A stretch of DNA of 56,285 nucleotides, from NCBI GenBank assembly GCA_017940955.1, contig JAGAXP010000270.1, forward strand, positions 1 through 56,285, read 5' to 3'. Position 1 is the stretch's first letter, and every line of letters begins with the position of its first letter. Of the stretch, positions 1 to 8,525 are shown one piece after another. Below the pieces are notes generated by a model. It was not told the DNA's origin. It ran no database searches and saw nothing but the letters and a program-made list of their open reading frames with translations. The DNA comes from Oribacterium sp. Its GTDB lineage: Bacteria; Bacillota_A; Clostridia; Lachnospirales; Lachnospiraceae. The position numbers and the translations under genes were made by a program.

Positions 1-417
1 GCCAATCCAACTATATCTTCCGTAGCATTTTTCCAGATCCAATATAATGCCGTAAGCTCGCAGAACTGCTTGTTTTTATCAGATATATTGTCATTTTTAT
101 CATCAAAAAAAGCAGCCTCGATTTCTCGATCTGCCAAACTGGTTCCTACCTGAATGACCTTTTCTTCAGGTGACATTTTGTAATTGGATATTAATGGTTT
201 ATCATATATGGAATTTGCTACATAGTAGTTGTGTTTCCGGCATTGGGCATATATACATTTGGTTTACTGTTACTTGATTCCGGTGCTTCTATCTCATAAT
301 CATTAATCTTTTCAAATTTACAACCAAGTTATACTAGCATGTTTCCGAAACTGAGTAATAGTATCTGGTGCCAATGTCCATATCTCGCCCATTAGCAAAC
401 TAAGGGTATTGCTACTT
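1..417 (-). pseudogene. Decayed DUF4422 (glycosyltransferase-like) gene, runs off left edge
   Basis: On the minus strand the frame open from 263 to 1 reads a clear DUF4422 stretch. It has an IQVG segment, NISDKNKQFCELTALYWIWKN-like residues and then VGL at the window edge, where the family has a HYRR motif next. Upstream, coding-looking sequence continues in two other frames: one ending near KPNVYM (about 265-325) and one containing GEIWTLAPDTITQFRKHA (about 325-417). There is no start codon that opens the whole gene. Joining the frames needs at least two single-base shifts, so I call it a pseudogene. DUF4422 proteins occur in capsule and O-antigen loci and are thought to be glycosyltransferases. 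The part beyond position 1 is unseen, so its 3' half may be intact. Confidence 0.55.
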
Positions 418-428
418 CAATATATAGT

Positions 429-848
429 TTAGAATTCCCTTTGGATAGTTGGAAACACCGGCTCATCACGATCTACATTTATAGCCACCGCCATATCAAT
501 ACCACTCGGCTTCCGATCGTTTACTACTATACGTTCTCCCATTGGCATATTAAATAGAATTTCGTCATACCTGATTTCATTCTTTTTCAGGAAGTCCATC
601 GTCATATTTTTGTATTCATCGGTTCTCGATGTCAAGATCAAAATCTTATCTTCTGAGGGTATGTCATCAACATACTCTTTAGCCCCGGGAAGCAGTGTGT
701 CATGTCCGTCAATCTTATATCCGTTATGTTTTACAAGTGTACCGTCTAAATCGAAGATCCATGTCTTAGTAAGTGTTGACAAGACCATCTTGTTATTCTG
801 CTCTTGTTCTTTTTTCACAGCCTTATCTGCTTCTTCACTTCGTCCCAT
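429..848 (-). CDS. HAD-superfamily phosphatase
   Basis: This is a 139-residue HAD-fold protein. The nucleophile motif FDLDGTLV (Asp33 and Asp35) follows a short N-terminal tail, motif II is in LILTSRTDEY, and a late acidic/Lys region is in VVNDRKPSG. There is no large cap domain, so a small phosphosugar is a likely substrate. The start at 848 overlaps the upstream gene by 34 bases and has an AGGATGGAG-type ribosome site four bases away; the internal Met21 has none. Its neighbours are a SIS isomerase and a nucleotidyltransferase-kinase fusion, which suggests it dephosphorylates an intermediate in making a nucleotide-activated sugar, as GmhB does for heptose. The fold is clear; the substrate is inferred. 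Confidence 0.7.
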   Translation of the reverse strand: MGRSEEADKAVKKEQEQNNKMVLSTLTKTWIFDLDGTLVKHNGYKIDGHDTLLPGAKEYVDDIPSEDKILILTSRTDEYKNMTMDFLKKNEIRYDEILFNMPMGERIVVNDRKPSGIDMAVAINVDRDEPVFPTIQREF

Positions 849-2293
849 GTGTCTCCATCCTTAACAACTATATTTTCAAACTCATCAATTGAGTACATAT
901 CTATGGATTTCCATTTGGTATCACTATAATAGTAATCCGGGTACAGAGCTATCTTCCTGCAATCAGCAGTCTTTATCACATCACACATACCGCTGCGGAT
1001 TCCGACAAATAAACCAGCCTGCTCAACTGCAGATTTCATTTCTGCAATAGTAGGACTGATAGGTTGTGTATTTGGTAATGGTTTCTCATCACCGACAACG
1101 TTTGTAAAAAGTTCATATCCCTGTTTTGTCAGATCATCCACAATGTCTGTCCATAAGGTTTCCGGCAATGAAGCCACAGATTTGGCATATGGAGATATAA
1201 TGGCAGCATTTGTGCCAGTATTCCAATCCATATAGTTTTTTTCAGAATTACTTTCTGTTACATCTCCCAAACACCCATGAAGATATTTAAAGTTCTCCCA
1301 TCTTATCGGCAGAGTGGGACAAGTATCCTTCGGGAGTCCAAATATCCCACACTTATATATTATTTCAAGAGGTATGCATTTCTTATAAAGCGCTCTGTGA
1401 AGATCTACTACATATGGTCTGTCCTGATGCGCGATATAACAGTCTGAATCATCCGTGTAGATGATCGCCTGTATCGCCTCATCCATCTCCTTTTGATCAA
1501 GCTTTAACACCTCGGCATAATCAAAAAGTTCAGCAACCTGTCTCTGTGCGTTTCCCACAACGCATACAAGGCATTTATACTTATCCATCCTGTCACTTTT
1601 GCCACAGTATTCATCATAGTTCTTATTGCATCCAATTGTTTCCAAATAGGGTTTCAGGTATGACATACAAAAATAGATATCACCTAAAGCAGGAAATGGA
1701 CATAGAACAATAAAGTATCCAGGATACGAAGCTTTAATTTCCCTCAGCCGATCTAACCCGCGTTTCAGCCGCTCGGATTTACTGATGAGTGTATCAGGCG
1801 ACAATGAATACTCAGCATAAGTATTATAATCCGTCAGCTTCTCAATACGACCAGTAAAACCCAACCCTCGCATCTGCGATGCCATTTGTTCATAGAACCG
1901 GGATACTATGAGAATGATTGTATCTTTACCTGCTTTGCCGCCAGTCACCTCAGCTCTGTCATCATCTGCATCTCTCACTGCCGTCTTTGGCTCGCATACA
2001 GGGATTCCCTTATAGGCAAGTCCGTACTTATTAGGGTTATTATCGAGAATACCCGCAGGCTTGACACCTAGCTTGATCAACTCATCCGCAAGTTCCATAG
2101 TGGCTTCGCAATGAGCAAAAAGGAACACCGGTGCCGCAGACATTCCTACCGATTCAGAGTTCCCAACCACACCTTTGTCAGACAGCCGTTTGAGATTTTC
2201 CATCATTTCAATGTAGCGTTCTCTTTCCATATCTCCTCGACTTCTGCCATACTTAGTATCCCAGTCTTGACGTAGTTCTCCAATCTTCCGCAT
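815..2293 (-). CDS. Unrecognised two-part protein: Rossmann-like N-terminus, GT9-like C-terminus
   Basis: A 492-residue protein that I cannot assign firmly. Residues about 53-130 look like a small nucleotide-binding module (VFLFAHCEATMELA, then GILDNNPNKYG and YKGIPVCEP). Similar modules are attached to other enzymes in this locus. The last 150 residues (ISPYAKSVASLPETLW, then FVGIRSGMCDVI) resemble the donor-binding half of GT9/heptosyltransferase-type GT-B enzymes. That suggests a glycosyltransferase, but the middle has no motif I know. The start is uncertain: the ATG at 2293 has no clear ribosome site, and a later ATG at 2230 has GAGGAG only two bases away. It overlaps the HAD gene downstream and a small ORF upstream. 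Confidence 0.6.
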   Translation of the reverse strand: MRKIGELRQDWDTKYGRSRGDMERERYIEMMENLKRLSDKGVVGNSESVGMSAAPVFLFAHCEATMELADELIKLGVKPAGILDNNPNKYGLAYKGIPVCEPKTAVRDADDDRAEVTGGKAGKDTIILIVSRFYEQMASQMRGLGFTGRIEKLTDYNTYAEYSLSPDTLISKSERLKRGLDRLREIKASYPGYFIVLCPFPALGDIYFCMSYLKPYLETIGCNKNYDEYCGKSDRMDKYKCLVCVVGNAQRQVAELFDYAEVLKLDQKEMDEAIQAIIYTDDSDCYIAHQDRPYVVDLHRALYKKCIPLEIIYKCGIFGLPKDTCPTLPIRWENFKYLHGCLGDVTESNSEKNYMDWNTGTNAAIISPYAKSVASLPETLWTDIVDDLTKQGYELFTNVVGDEKPLPNTQPISPTIAEMKSAVEQAGLFVGIRSGMCDVIKTADCRKIALYPDYYYSDTKWKSIDMYSIDEFENIVVKDGDTWDEVKKQIRL

Positions 2294-2403
2294 CTGAACT
2301 TCATATCCGGGAAGTACAGACCATCATCAAACTCATATATACGATAAATCTGCTCTATGTATACCTTCTGTGGTGTTTCTTCCATTTTCTTCGTTCTTGA
2401 CAT
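2203..2403 (-). CDS. Small hypothetical protein (66 aa)
   Basis: A 66-residue ORF overlapping the 5' end of the next gene by 91 bases. The composition looks coding (GILSMAEVEEIWKENATLK at the end), but I recognise no family. A weak AGAGGA lies about 11 bases before the ATG. Its first bases coincide with the -35 box of a divergent promoter for the Abi gene. It may be a short real gene, or the broken 5' part of the gene downstream. Uncertain. Confidence 0.35.
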   Translation of the reverse strand: MSRTKKMEETPQKVYIEQIYRIYEFDDGLYFPDMKFRCGRLENYVKTGILSMAEVEEIWKENATLK

Positions 2404-2425
2404 ATCGTCATTTATCCTCTATAGT
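2397..2425 (+). promoter_or_regulatory. Consensus sigma-A promoter for the Abi RNA/gene
   Basis: TTGACA at 2397-2402 and TATAGT at 2420-2425 are separated by exactly 17 bases. This predicts a start near 2432, immediately before two strong hairpins and 85 bases before the AbiF-like start codon. It is among the best matches to a housekeeping promoter in the window and is read on the plus strand, against all its neighbours. Confidence 0.7.
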
Positions 2426-2431
2426 ATCTTT

Positions 2432-2505
2432 CAGTGATCGAGTTTCGGAAACTTGCGAAGCCCGAAACCTGAGGAGGACCTGCGGGCCCTCCTTCATTTG
2501 TTTAT
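2432..2505 (+). ncRNA. Candidate structured RNA upstream of the AbiF-like gene
   Basis: Two consecutive hairpins lie between the promoter and the start codon. The first pairs GTTTCGG (2442-2448) with CCGAAAC (2462-2468) around an inner CTT-GCG-AAG. The second pairs AGGAGGACC (2472-2480) with GGCCCTCCT (2485-2493) around a TGCG loop with one mismatch, and T-rich sequence follows. This could be a separate small RNA ending near 2505, or a structured leader. Abi_2/AbiF HEPN proteins are known to be associated with a structured ncRNA that counteracts them. I have not aligned this RNA to a covariance model. Confidence 0.5.
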
Positions 2506-2515
2506 AAGGAGTTAT

Positions 2516-3460
2516 ATGATGTCCAAACCATATCTGACAATCGAACAACAATTAAAAGTCCTGGAGGACAATAAAGGACTCATTATATCTGATAAGAGCT
2601 ACGCCAGAGAAATGCTGACAGATATCGGCTACTTTTCTCTTATTGGCGGATACAAACGTAGTTTCATAAATCCAATGACAAGGAAATATGAGGTTCTAAC
2701 AACGTTTGAAGATATCCTGTCCTTATATCGCTTTGATGAGGCTCTTCGCCAGCTCACCTTCGGATATCTGAACCGTATTGAGCAAAAGATTCAGAATCTT
2801 GTCGCCGACAGCTTTTGTTCTTCGTATGGAGAAAAACAATCCTTCTATCTGAATCCCTCATCATATTCGACGACCAACCAAGCTTATGCCAAAGCCATTA
2901 ATAAACTGATCAGCATTCTCAGCAACATTGCAAATAACAATACCGATCATGAGTATTTAATTCACCAAAGAAATACCTATGGCAATGTACCTTTGTGGGT
3001 TACCACCCACGCCATGACTTTTGGTCAGCTGTCGAATATGTACTCTTTTCTTAATCCTCGCGAAAAAAGCAAGGTAAGCAAAAATTATTCACACATATCA
3101 GAAAAAGAACTTGAACAGTATCTATCTGCTCTTACTCTGTTCAGAAATACTTGTGCTCACAAAGAGCGACTTTTCAGTTTCCGTCTTCATAAGCGTAACT
3201 TCCCTGACACAGTTCTACATGCAAAAATGAATATACCCAAAAAGGGAAACCAATACACACAAGGTAAGGCTGACTATTTCGGTCTTGTCATCGCATTCCG
3301 TTATTTGCTTTCTCGTGCAGATTTTCTTGCATTCAAATCCAGTCTAAAAAAACTGATTGATTCATACTGTAGAAAAAACTTACGCCTTTCAAAAAACGTA
3401 TTACTGAAAGAAATGGGGATACCTTTAGACTGGGAAAAGATAACAAGGTATCGGATATAG
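2516..3460 (+). CDS. Abi_2 family (AbiD/AbiF-like) HEPN abortive-infection protein
   Basis: This is the only plus-strand gene in the glycan locus. It shows the Abi_2 pattern: PYLTIEQQLKVLEDN at the start, then IGYFSLIGGYKRSF, LYRFDEALRQLTFGYLNRIE, a central VPLWVTTHAMTFGQLSNMY, and the HEPN nuclease signature FRNTCAHKERL, which is an R-x4-H. Such proteins are RNA-cleaving toxins that stop growth on phage infection. I start at 2516 rather than the longer ORF start at 2453, because AAGGAG (2506-2511) sits four bases ahead and the upstream codons overlap the RNA hairpins; a second ATG follows at 2519. It has its own promoter, and its orientation breaks the minus-strand locus, so it is probably an insertion. 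Confidence 0.85.
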   Translation: MMSKPYLTIEQQLKVLEDNKGLIISDKSYAREMLTDIGYFSLIGGYKRSFINPMTRKYEVLTTFEDILSLYRFDEALRQLTFGYLNRIEQKIQNLVADSFCSSYGEKQSFYLNPSSYSTTNQAYAKAINKLISILSNIANNNTDHEYLIHQRNTYGNVPLWVTTHAMTFGQLSNMYSFLNPREKSKVSKNYSHISEKELEQYLSALTLFRNTCAHKERLFSFRLHKRNFPDTVLHAKMNIPKKGNQYTQGKADYFGLVIAFRYLLSRADFLAFKSSLKKLIDSYCRKNLRLSKNVLLKEMGIPLDWEKITRYRI

Positions 3461-3471
3461 GCCAAGAGTTC

Positions 3472-4065
3472 TTACCATAAATCCTTACCACTAAGTCTTG
3501 CACCAATACCTCCTCCCGGATGATTGACGCGGAAGTCATCAAGTGTGATTCCCATTCTTTTTCCAATTTCCAAAGCTATCCCTTGTAAGATGATCAGATA
3601 AACTGTTGTAGAATTATTGGGAACAATATTCCATTCATCACCTTCACTAATAAGATGCATGATAAGTTTTTTGTCCACGTATTCTGCACTCTTACATTTA
3701 TCCGTAAATGTCATAAGCCAGGTATTCGTGCCTCTGTTTTTCAGATGCTCTGCCAAAGCAACTGTCTCAAGAGTATTGCCACCTTTAGACAGCAAAAATA
3801 CAATATCATCCTTCCCGACCATACCAAGATCACCATGCACAGCTGTGTTGGTGTGCAGAAATCTTGCATCTATTCCAAGAGAATTCAAAGTTCCTACAAA
3901 CTTCTCACAGATTGGAACATTCTTGCCTAAACCACTGGCTATGATCTTCCCACCATGGTTTAATACATTTACAGATTCGGATATTATCTGCTCATATACA
4001 TCAATATCTACCGATTCGATTGCATCCTCTATGGTTTCGATAACTCCCTTGTAATACTCGATCAC
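3472..4065 (-). CDS. SIS-domain phosphosugar isomerase (KpsF/KdsD- or GmhA-like)
   Basis: A 197-residue single SIS domain. It contains GGKIIASGLGKN near residue 38, a Ser/Thr-rich phosphate loop (LLSKGGNTLE) and the C-terminal NHPGGGIGARL segment. The last is very like the HPGG-IG motif of arabinose-5-phosphate isomerases (KdsD/KpsF), but the two CBS domains of those proteins are absent. It likely interconverts a ketose and an aldose phosphate. Its start overlaps the stop of the nucleotidyltransferase-kinase gene by four bases, so the two are probably translated together. Whether the product is arabinose-5-phosphate or a heptose phosphate cannot be told from sequence. Confidence 0.75.
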   Translation of the reverse strand: MIEYYKGVIETIEDAIESVDIDVYEQIISESVNVLNHGGKIIASGLGKNVPICEKFVGTLNSLGIDARFLHTNTAVHGDLGMVGKDDIVFLLSKGGNTLETVALAEHLKNRGTNTWLMTFTDKCKSAEYVDKKLIMHLISEGDEWNIVPNNSTTVYLIILQGIALEIGKRMGITLDDFRVNHPGGGIGARLSGKDLW

Positions 4066-5609
4066 AACACTTCCTCCAAATAGTACAATCCGTTATAAAA
4101 GGCTCCACAAATAGAGTCATAATCCTGCCATGCGTAAGTTGTAAGTGATAACCAGATTATGGCATGGAGCAGTTTGATCTCATACTCATCCGCACCAGTG
4201 AGCGCAAAGAAGTCCTCCTCCATATCTTCCCAACCGTTAGATTCAATAGACAGCCTTACCTCAGCATCTTTAAGATCCTTTATCACTTCACCATCAACGA
4301 CAGAATGCCCACCTATATCCAAGGAAAACTTTTTCAGATTAAACTGATCGTAATTACCCACGATGGAATAATACAATTTCGCCCAATCATACCGTTCATC
4401 ACCATAAAGCTCTGTGAAACCGAAGTATCCCCTTGGATCAATGAGAACAGGTTCTCCATTATCTCTGATCATAAGATTTGAAAAGGTGCAATCACCATGA
4501 ATAAAAGAAAAACTGTCACATCTAAGATCGGTCAGTGCCTTTTCCAGTTCATTAATATGGTAAAATACATTTCTGCATTTACGGCCATTCACCGTGATAA
4601 AACGTTCCTTTGCAAATGGGACAAGATTTTCAACCTTGCGTAATCTCTTTAAGGTTTTTGCAAAGTAGGCTTCTCTTAGGCTAAAGTAATCTGATTCCAT
4701 AGTCGAAGATTCATGAAGCATCTTCAATGTATCGATCAGCTTTTCAAGTATCTGCTTCCGCTTATCAAAGGAAAATTTACATTCATAGATATTCCTGCCC
4801 TTTATATATTCCATACATAATGGGTCAAATCCATAAATATCAGGTATACCTTTTATTTTCAGTTCTTTGGCTTTTTCATACCAGACAGATTCTCGTTTAG
4901 ACAGATTTTGTCCCTGTTCATCCAAGGGTTCCTTTATGAGCTTGTCATCATTAACGGTTATCCTGTTAAAAGGTCTGGTCTTTACTACTTCTAATTTCTC
5001 ATATTCTTCGATCAGGCCAAACTCTCTTGTGCCAGCAAGTCCAATCGTATCAAATGAAAAATTCTGGTCTCTCGTCCAACGAACCAACTCACCACTCTTG
5101 GGAACATCTTTCAATACTTCTTTACTTCTAAATAAAAAAAGACCTGCAACTCCATAAGTTGTAGATCGTTCTTCCTTAAATTCACCGGACTCATATTTCC
5201 ACCTGCATGGAAATGTCTCTGACAGACCTATGTAATCTCTGTCCGGAATACCATTATCTTCATATCCTTCAGGTAATTTGAAATTTCTCGGTAAAATAAG
5301 ATCTGACCACACAAGCATAAATGACCTGTGATCAGGTATCAGATTAAGAGCTTCATAAATCCCAGAACAGGTTCCGGTACCATTTGCATCAACCACAAGA
5401 TATTTTACTTCAGAAAACTCTTGAAGATATTTTCTTAATACATCTTTTTTGTAATCAGCTATGATGATAAATCTCTTATCAGGATATAACCGAAAAAGAT
5501 AAAACAGCATAGGCAGGTTTTCAACCGGAGCTAACGCTTTGGGTTTATTTTTTGTGAGATACTTTAGTCTGCTTCCCTTGCCGCCTGCCTGAACAATGAT
5601 ATAATCCAT
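4062..5609 (-). CDS. Fusion of sugar nucleotidyltransferase and APH/LicA-type kinase
   Basis: The 515 residues form two enzymes. Residues 1 to about 230 are a nucleotidyltransferase with the signature AGGKGSRLKYLTKNKPKAL and an inner VLVWSDLIL. The rest is a choline/aminoglycoside-kinase fold with the catalytic loop FIHGDCTFSNLM and the metal-binding LIDPRGYFG. Together they would phosphorylate a sugar or alcohol and couple it to a nucleotide, the job that LicA plus LicC do for choline or that HldE does for heptose. It is followed directly by the SIS isomerase, with an ATGA overlap. A choline or phosphonate head group is an alternative substrate. Confidence 0.75.
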   Translation of the reverse strand: MDYIIVQAGGKGSRLKYLTKNKPKALAPVENLPMLFYLFRLYPDKRFIIIADYKKDVLRKYLQEFSEVKYLVVDANGTGTCSGIYEALNLIPDHRSFMLVWSDLILPRNFKLPEGYEDNGIPDRDYIGLSETFPCRWKYESGEFKEERSTTYGVAGLFLFRSKEVLKDVPKSGELVRWTRDQNFSFDTIGLAGTREFGLIEEYEKLEVVKTRPFNRITVNDDKLIKEPLDEQGQNLSKRESVWYEKAKELKIKGIPDIYGFDPLCMEYIKGRNIYECKFSFDKRKQILEKLIDTLKMLHESSTMESDYFSLREAYFAKTLKRLRKVENLVPFAKERFITVNGRKCRNVFYHINELEKALTDLRCDSFSFIHGDCTFSNLMIRDNGEPVLIDPRGYFGFTELYGDERYDWAKLYYSIVGNYDQFNLKKFSLDIGGHSVVDGEVIKDLKDAEVRLSIESNGWEDMEEDFFALTGADEYEIKLLHAIIWLSLTTYAWQDYDSICGAFYNGLYYLEEVL

Positions 5610-5732
5610 TATATGCTCCTAAACATTGTTTTCTCAAATTCACTAGTATGATGCGAATGGCGATAGTCGGTATCAAATCATTCAACACTCCCCTGCCACA
5701 TATATGGCCTTCAGTGCTTCATGCATACCGTG

Positions 5733-5900
5733 TTATAGCATTTTGTTTTTTTTACCAAACCATCGCTTGGTCTTTTTTTCATATTCCTGATTTGGAATGG
5801 ATTTATCGACACGTTCTACATCTCCATCATCCACCAGTTTACTGTTTTGTTCATTAAAATCCTGTGTGACTGAAATATCTTTGTTTTCTTCTTTACACAT
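5733..5900 (-). CDS. Small hypothetical protein, paralogue of the one at 26699
   Basis: A 55-residue ORF with a strong GAGGAG nine bases before its ATG. It contains VTQDFNEQNSKLVDDGDVER, then SIPNQEYEKKTKRWFGKK. The same order (VTQ-FNEQ, KLV--GDVER, IP-xEYEKKTKRWFG) is found in the gene at 26699-26884, so this is a real, conserved small protein and not chance. It is strongly charged, has no membrane segment or Cys, and I do not know its family. The two copies sit at opposite ends of the main glycan operon. Confidence 0.65.
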   Translation of the reverse strand: MCKEENKDISVTQDFNEQNSKLVDDGDVERVDKSIPNQEYEKKTKRWFGKKNKML

Positions 5901-5985
5901 GACTGTTCTCCTCTAAAACGTATATTTTTTGCAATCTGTCTCTGACATACAGATACAGATCTGATAGATTCTTATTGAAACGAAC

Positions 5986-7128
5986 TTATCCCCAAGGCAT
6001 ATACTGTTCAAAATCTATTATTTTACAATCAAGGTTGAGTTTACATAGATCTACATAAGCGTAATGATTTGATGTCAAAATAACATCGGCACTTTCCAGA
6101 ACCTCATCTGTATGGCAAATAGTATTTCCATAATCCGTACATTGTCCGATTTCTGTATTAATGACATCACATATTCCCTGAACTTCTGTATTCTGTTTCT
6201 TTAAATACTCTTCCAGACTGCTTCCTCTACGACCTCTTCCCCATATATAAATCTTTCCGGATACTGAAGATAAAAGATTATCGATTTCACCTTTATGACT
6301 GTCAAGCTGTTCTCCAAAAGGAATATAAGACTTGAGTCTTTCTTCTATGGCTTTGTGATAGCAACCGGAAGTATCTATATCTAATTGCCTAAGCAATGCT
6401 ATTTCTTTAGCCCATTGCTTCTCCAGCTGTGCTTTTTTCTTTAGCACGTTGTTGGTCCATGAACCTTTTGCATATCGGCGGTACACAGCCATTTTTCTGT
6501 CTAAATAATAGATCCCTCCACGTAATGCGCCCTTAATCTGTTGTGCATAATCCAATGGAATGACATTTTCAAAAGGTAATATATTATCATACATTGACTT
6601 TCTAAAGAACAGGCCGGCTGTAACAAGATATTGTCCCCCGCCTTTGATAACATCTTCCACAGGCAAAATTCCGTCAAATTCCTGTGGTCTTATATCACTC
6701 ACTTCCTTAGTTCCATCCTCTGTTACTGTGACCCCGTAACATGAACACATATCACAATCCAGATGCGCTTCTAATGCCTCAAACTGAAGTTGAAGTTTTT
6801 TATCATCGATCCAAAAATCGTCTCCCTCACAAAGTGCGATATAATCACCTTTAGCAACATTTTTAATTATGTCTTTAACAAAATCTATGCCCTTGGAATA
6901 CTGGTTCTCGGATTCATAGATTGCCCTAATTATGTCAGGATAGCTTTTCTCATATTCCTGAATAATCTCTTTTGTGCCATCTGTGGAAACGTCATCATGT
7001 AAAATAATTTCGTATTTGAAAGATGTCTTTTGAGAAAGCATACTTTCTATTGCTTTTCGTAAATAGGCTTCCTGATTATAAGTTATGCATATGATACTTA
7101 CTGTGGATCTTTTGTAAACGTCCAACAA
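5986..7128 (-). CDS. GT2 glycosyltransferase with C-terminal Rossmann-like module
   Basis: Residues 8 to about 230 are a GT-A fold: VSIICITYNQEAYLRKAIES, then LHDDVSTDGT and the nucleotide-binding acidic pair in ALCEGDDFW. It will transfer a sugar from a nucleotide donor to a growing glycan at the membrane face. Residues about 290-375 are a separate module (IYIWGRGRRGSSLEEYL, ICDVINTE, ADVILTS) that looks like a small nucleotide-binding domain. The protein is a close paralogue of the one at 8526-9653: both have QFEALEAH and ATAGLFFRKSM- or VTAGLFFRKSM-type strings. The stop of the radical SAM gene (7129) abuts its first codon. Confidence 0.85.
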   Translation of the reverse strand: MLDVYKRSTVSIICITYNQEAYLRKAIESMLSQKTSFKYEIILHDDVSTDGTKEIIQEYEKSYPDIIRAIYESENQYSKGIDFVKDIIKNVAKGDYIALCEGDDFWIDDKKLQLQFEALEAHLDCDMCSCYGVTVTEDGTKEVSDIRPQEFDGILPVEDVIKGGGQYLVTAGLFFRKSMYDNILPFENVIPLDYAQQIKGALRGGIYYLDRKMAVYRRYAKGSWTNNVLKKKAQLEKQWAKEIALLRQLDIDTSGCYHKAIEERLKSYIPFGEQLDSHKGEIDNLLSSVSGKIYIWGRGRRGSSLEEYLKKQNTEVQGICDVINTEIGQCTDYGNTICHTDEVLESADVILTSNHYAYVDLCKLNLDCKIIDFEQYMPWG

Positions 7129-8505
7129 TCATACTCCTGCTAAATTCTTGATATATAAAATATTCCCTTTATATCCGGAACGTTCCAACATATTTTTGAT
7201 AACATCTTCGCTCCAATGAAGAGCAATAATTACATCTACATCCTTGTCTAAATCTTCAAAATGATTGATGCCATATATTGGCGTATCGAGATATGTAAGC
7301 CCATCCATCTTTCTATCAAGACAATAAGCAAGTTTATTTTCGTTTTTCAATCTGCTTGCCAATGCTTTACCAACAACAGTCATTCCATACACAACAACTT
7401 TTTTACCCGCTGTTAGTTTATGTAGCTTTTCCATGAATGTACTATCACAGAAAACAGCATTAATTATAGAAAACATCGTCCTTGTCTTCCAGTATGGTTC
7501 CGGTCCGAGTCCACTTTCTCTTCCGCCGCCCCAGTCATGTACCTTTGGATGCTGTAACATTGGATCTTTCATCACTTCCAGAAAATCATTATGGTTAGGA
7601 TGATATATATTACGTACATCCATCATCCACTCTTTCATTCCTTCACCACCCCAAGGGTCAAAAGGACGCAACCTCACATAGTCAGCTCCGAATTCTTCAA
7701 TGCATCTTTTCGAAAATTCAGGCAACTCTTTATAATTGTCGTATTGATATACTGTGGCTAATTCAAGATAATTGATGATTCCCTGTTCTCTTAGGGATTT
7801 TACAAATTTGAGATTGTCGATTAAACGATCAATAGGCTGGGATGTTCCTGACAGCTTTTGATATATGTCATTTTTAAAGCTAAGAACTGTTATACAAACA
7901 GAAAGATGATACTGTCCAAGATTAGATATCTGTTCCCAATGTGCTTTATCAAATAGTGATCCATTGGTTTCTAGAGTTACTGATATATCTTTAGGATCTG
8001 CAATTGGTTTCCATTCGGACAAGAGTTTCAATGTATGTTTACTTGCAAACAATTCTCCCAGTCCATTGGCACTTATATGTTTAACATAAGGAAGCGCTTT
8101 TCTTAATTCCTCATCAATTTTCTTATATTTTTCTTCAGATATCTTTCTGTCTGACCTTGCCATACAGTTTGGGATGTCGCACATGATGCAATGATAATTA
8201 CAGACATTCTCATATGCAAGATAAAGCGATTCCGGGTATTTTGGTATGTTTTCTATTTCAATCTCATTTTCCGAAACATTATCATTTGCAACCCAAGGAC
8301 ACTGATTTGGATTACAATTTGAATGATCTCCTTTTGCGTGCATATCACGTATCATTTCAGCTTCAGCACTATGATAAATCTCATCCAAGGAGTTCTTAGT
8401 CAGATGCCCGATAATACCTCCATCATGTAACCATGAGCATAACCTCACTGCACCATCTTCATTTATTATCTGTACAAAATCTTTTGCTCTCTTACATAAC
8501 CTCAT
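7129..8505 (-). CDS. Radical SAM protein with C-terminal Rossmann-like module
   Basis: A 458-residue radical SAM enzyme. The cluster motif is Cys102-x3-Cys106-x2-Cys109 in ENVCNYHCIMCD, followed by ISANGLGELF and LETNGSLF, which fit the SAM-binding strands. Cysteines near 4, 23, 64 and 69 lie in an N-terminal, SPASM-like extension. The last about 90 residues are a separate module (KVVVYGMTVVGKALA, CLDRKMDG, VDVIIALHW) related to those on the neighbouring glycosyltransferases. Radical SAM proteins in glycan loci may rearrange or dehydrate sugars; the substrate here is unknown. It lies between two paralogous GT2 genes. Confidence 0.8.
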   Translation of the reverse strand: MRLCKRAKDFVQIINEDGAVRLCSWLHDGGIIGHLTKNSLDEIYHSAEAEMIRDMHAKGDHSNCNPNQCPWVANDNVSENEIEIENIPKYPESLYLAYENVCNYHCIMCDIPNCMARSDRKISEEKYKKIDEELRKALPYVKHISANGLGELFASKHTLKLLSEWKPIADPKDISVTLETNGSLFDKAHWEQISNLGQYHLSVCITVLSFKNDIYQKLSGTSQPIDRLIDNLKFVKSLREQGIINYLELATVYQYDNYKELPEFSKRCIEEFGADYVRLRPFDPWGGEGMKEWMMDVRNIYHPNHNDFLEVMKDPMLQHPKVHDWGGGRESGLGPEPYWKTRTMFSIINAVFCDSTFMEKLHKLTAGKKVVVYGMTVVGKALASRLKNENKLAYCLDRKMDGLTYLDTPIYGINHFEDLDKDVDVIIALHWSEDVIKNMLERSGYKGNILYIKNLAGV

Positions 8506-8525
8506 ACCATACCTCTAAATCATCT

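Noticed and set aside
5648..5857. 69-codon plus-strand ORF between the kinase fusion and the first GT2
   Set aside because: It is antisense to the real small gene at 5733-5900, which has a strong ribosome site and a paralogue.
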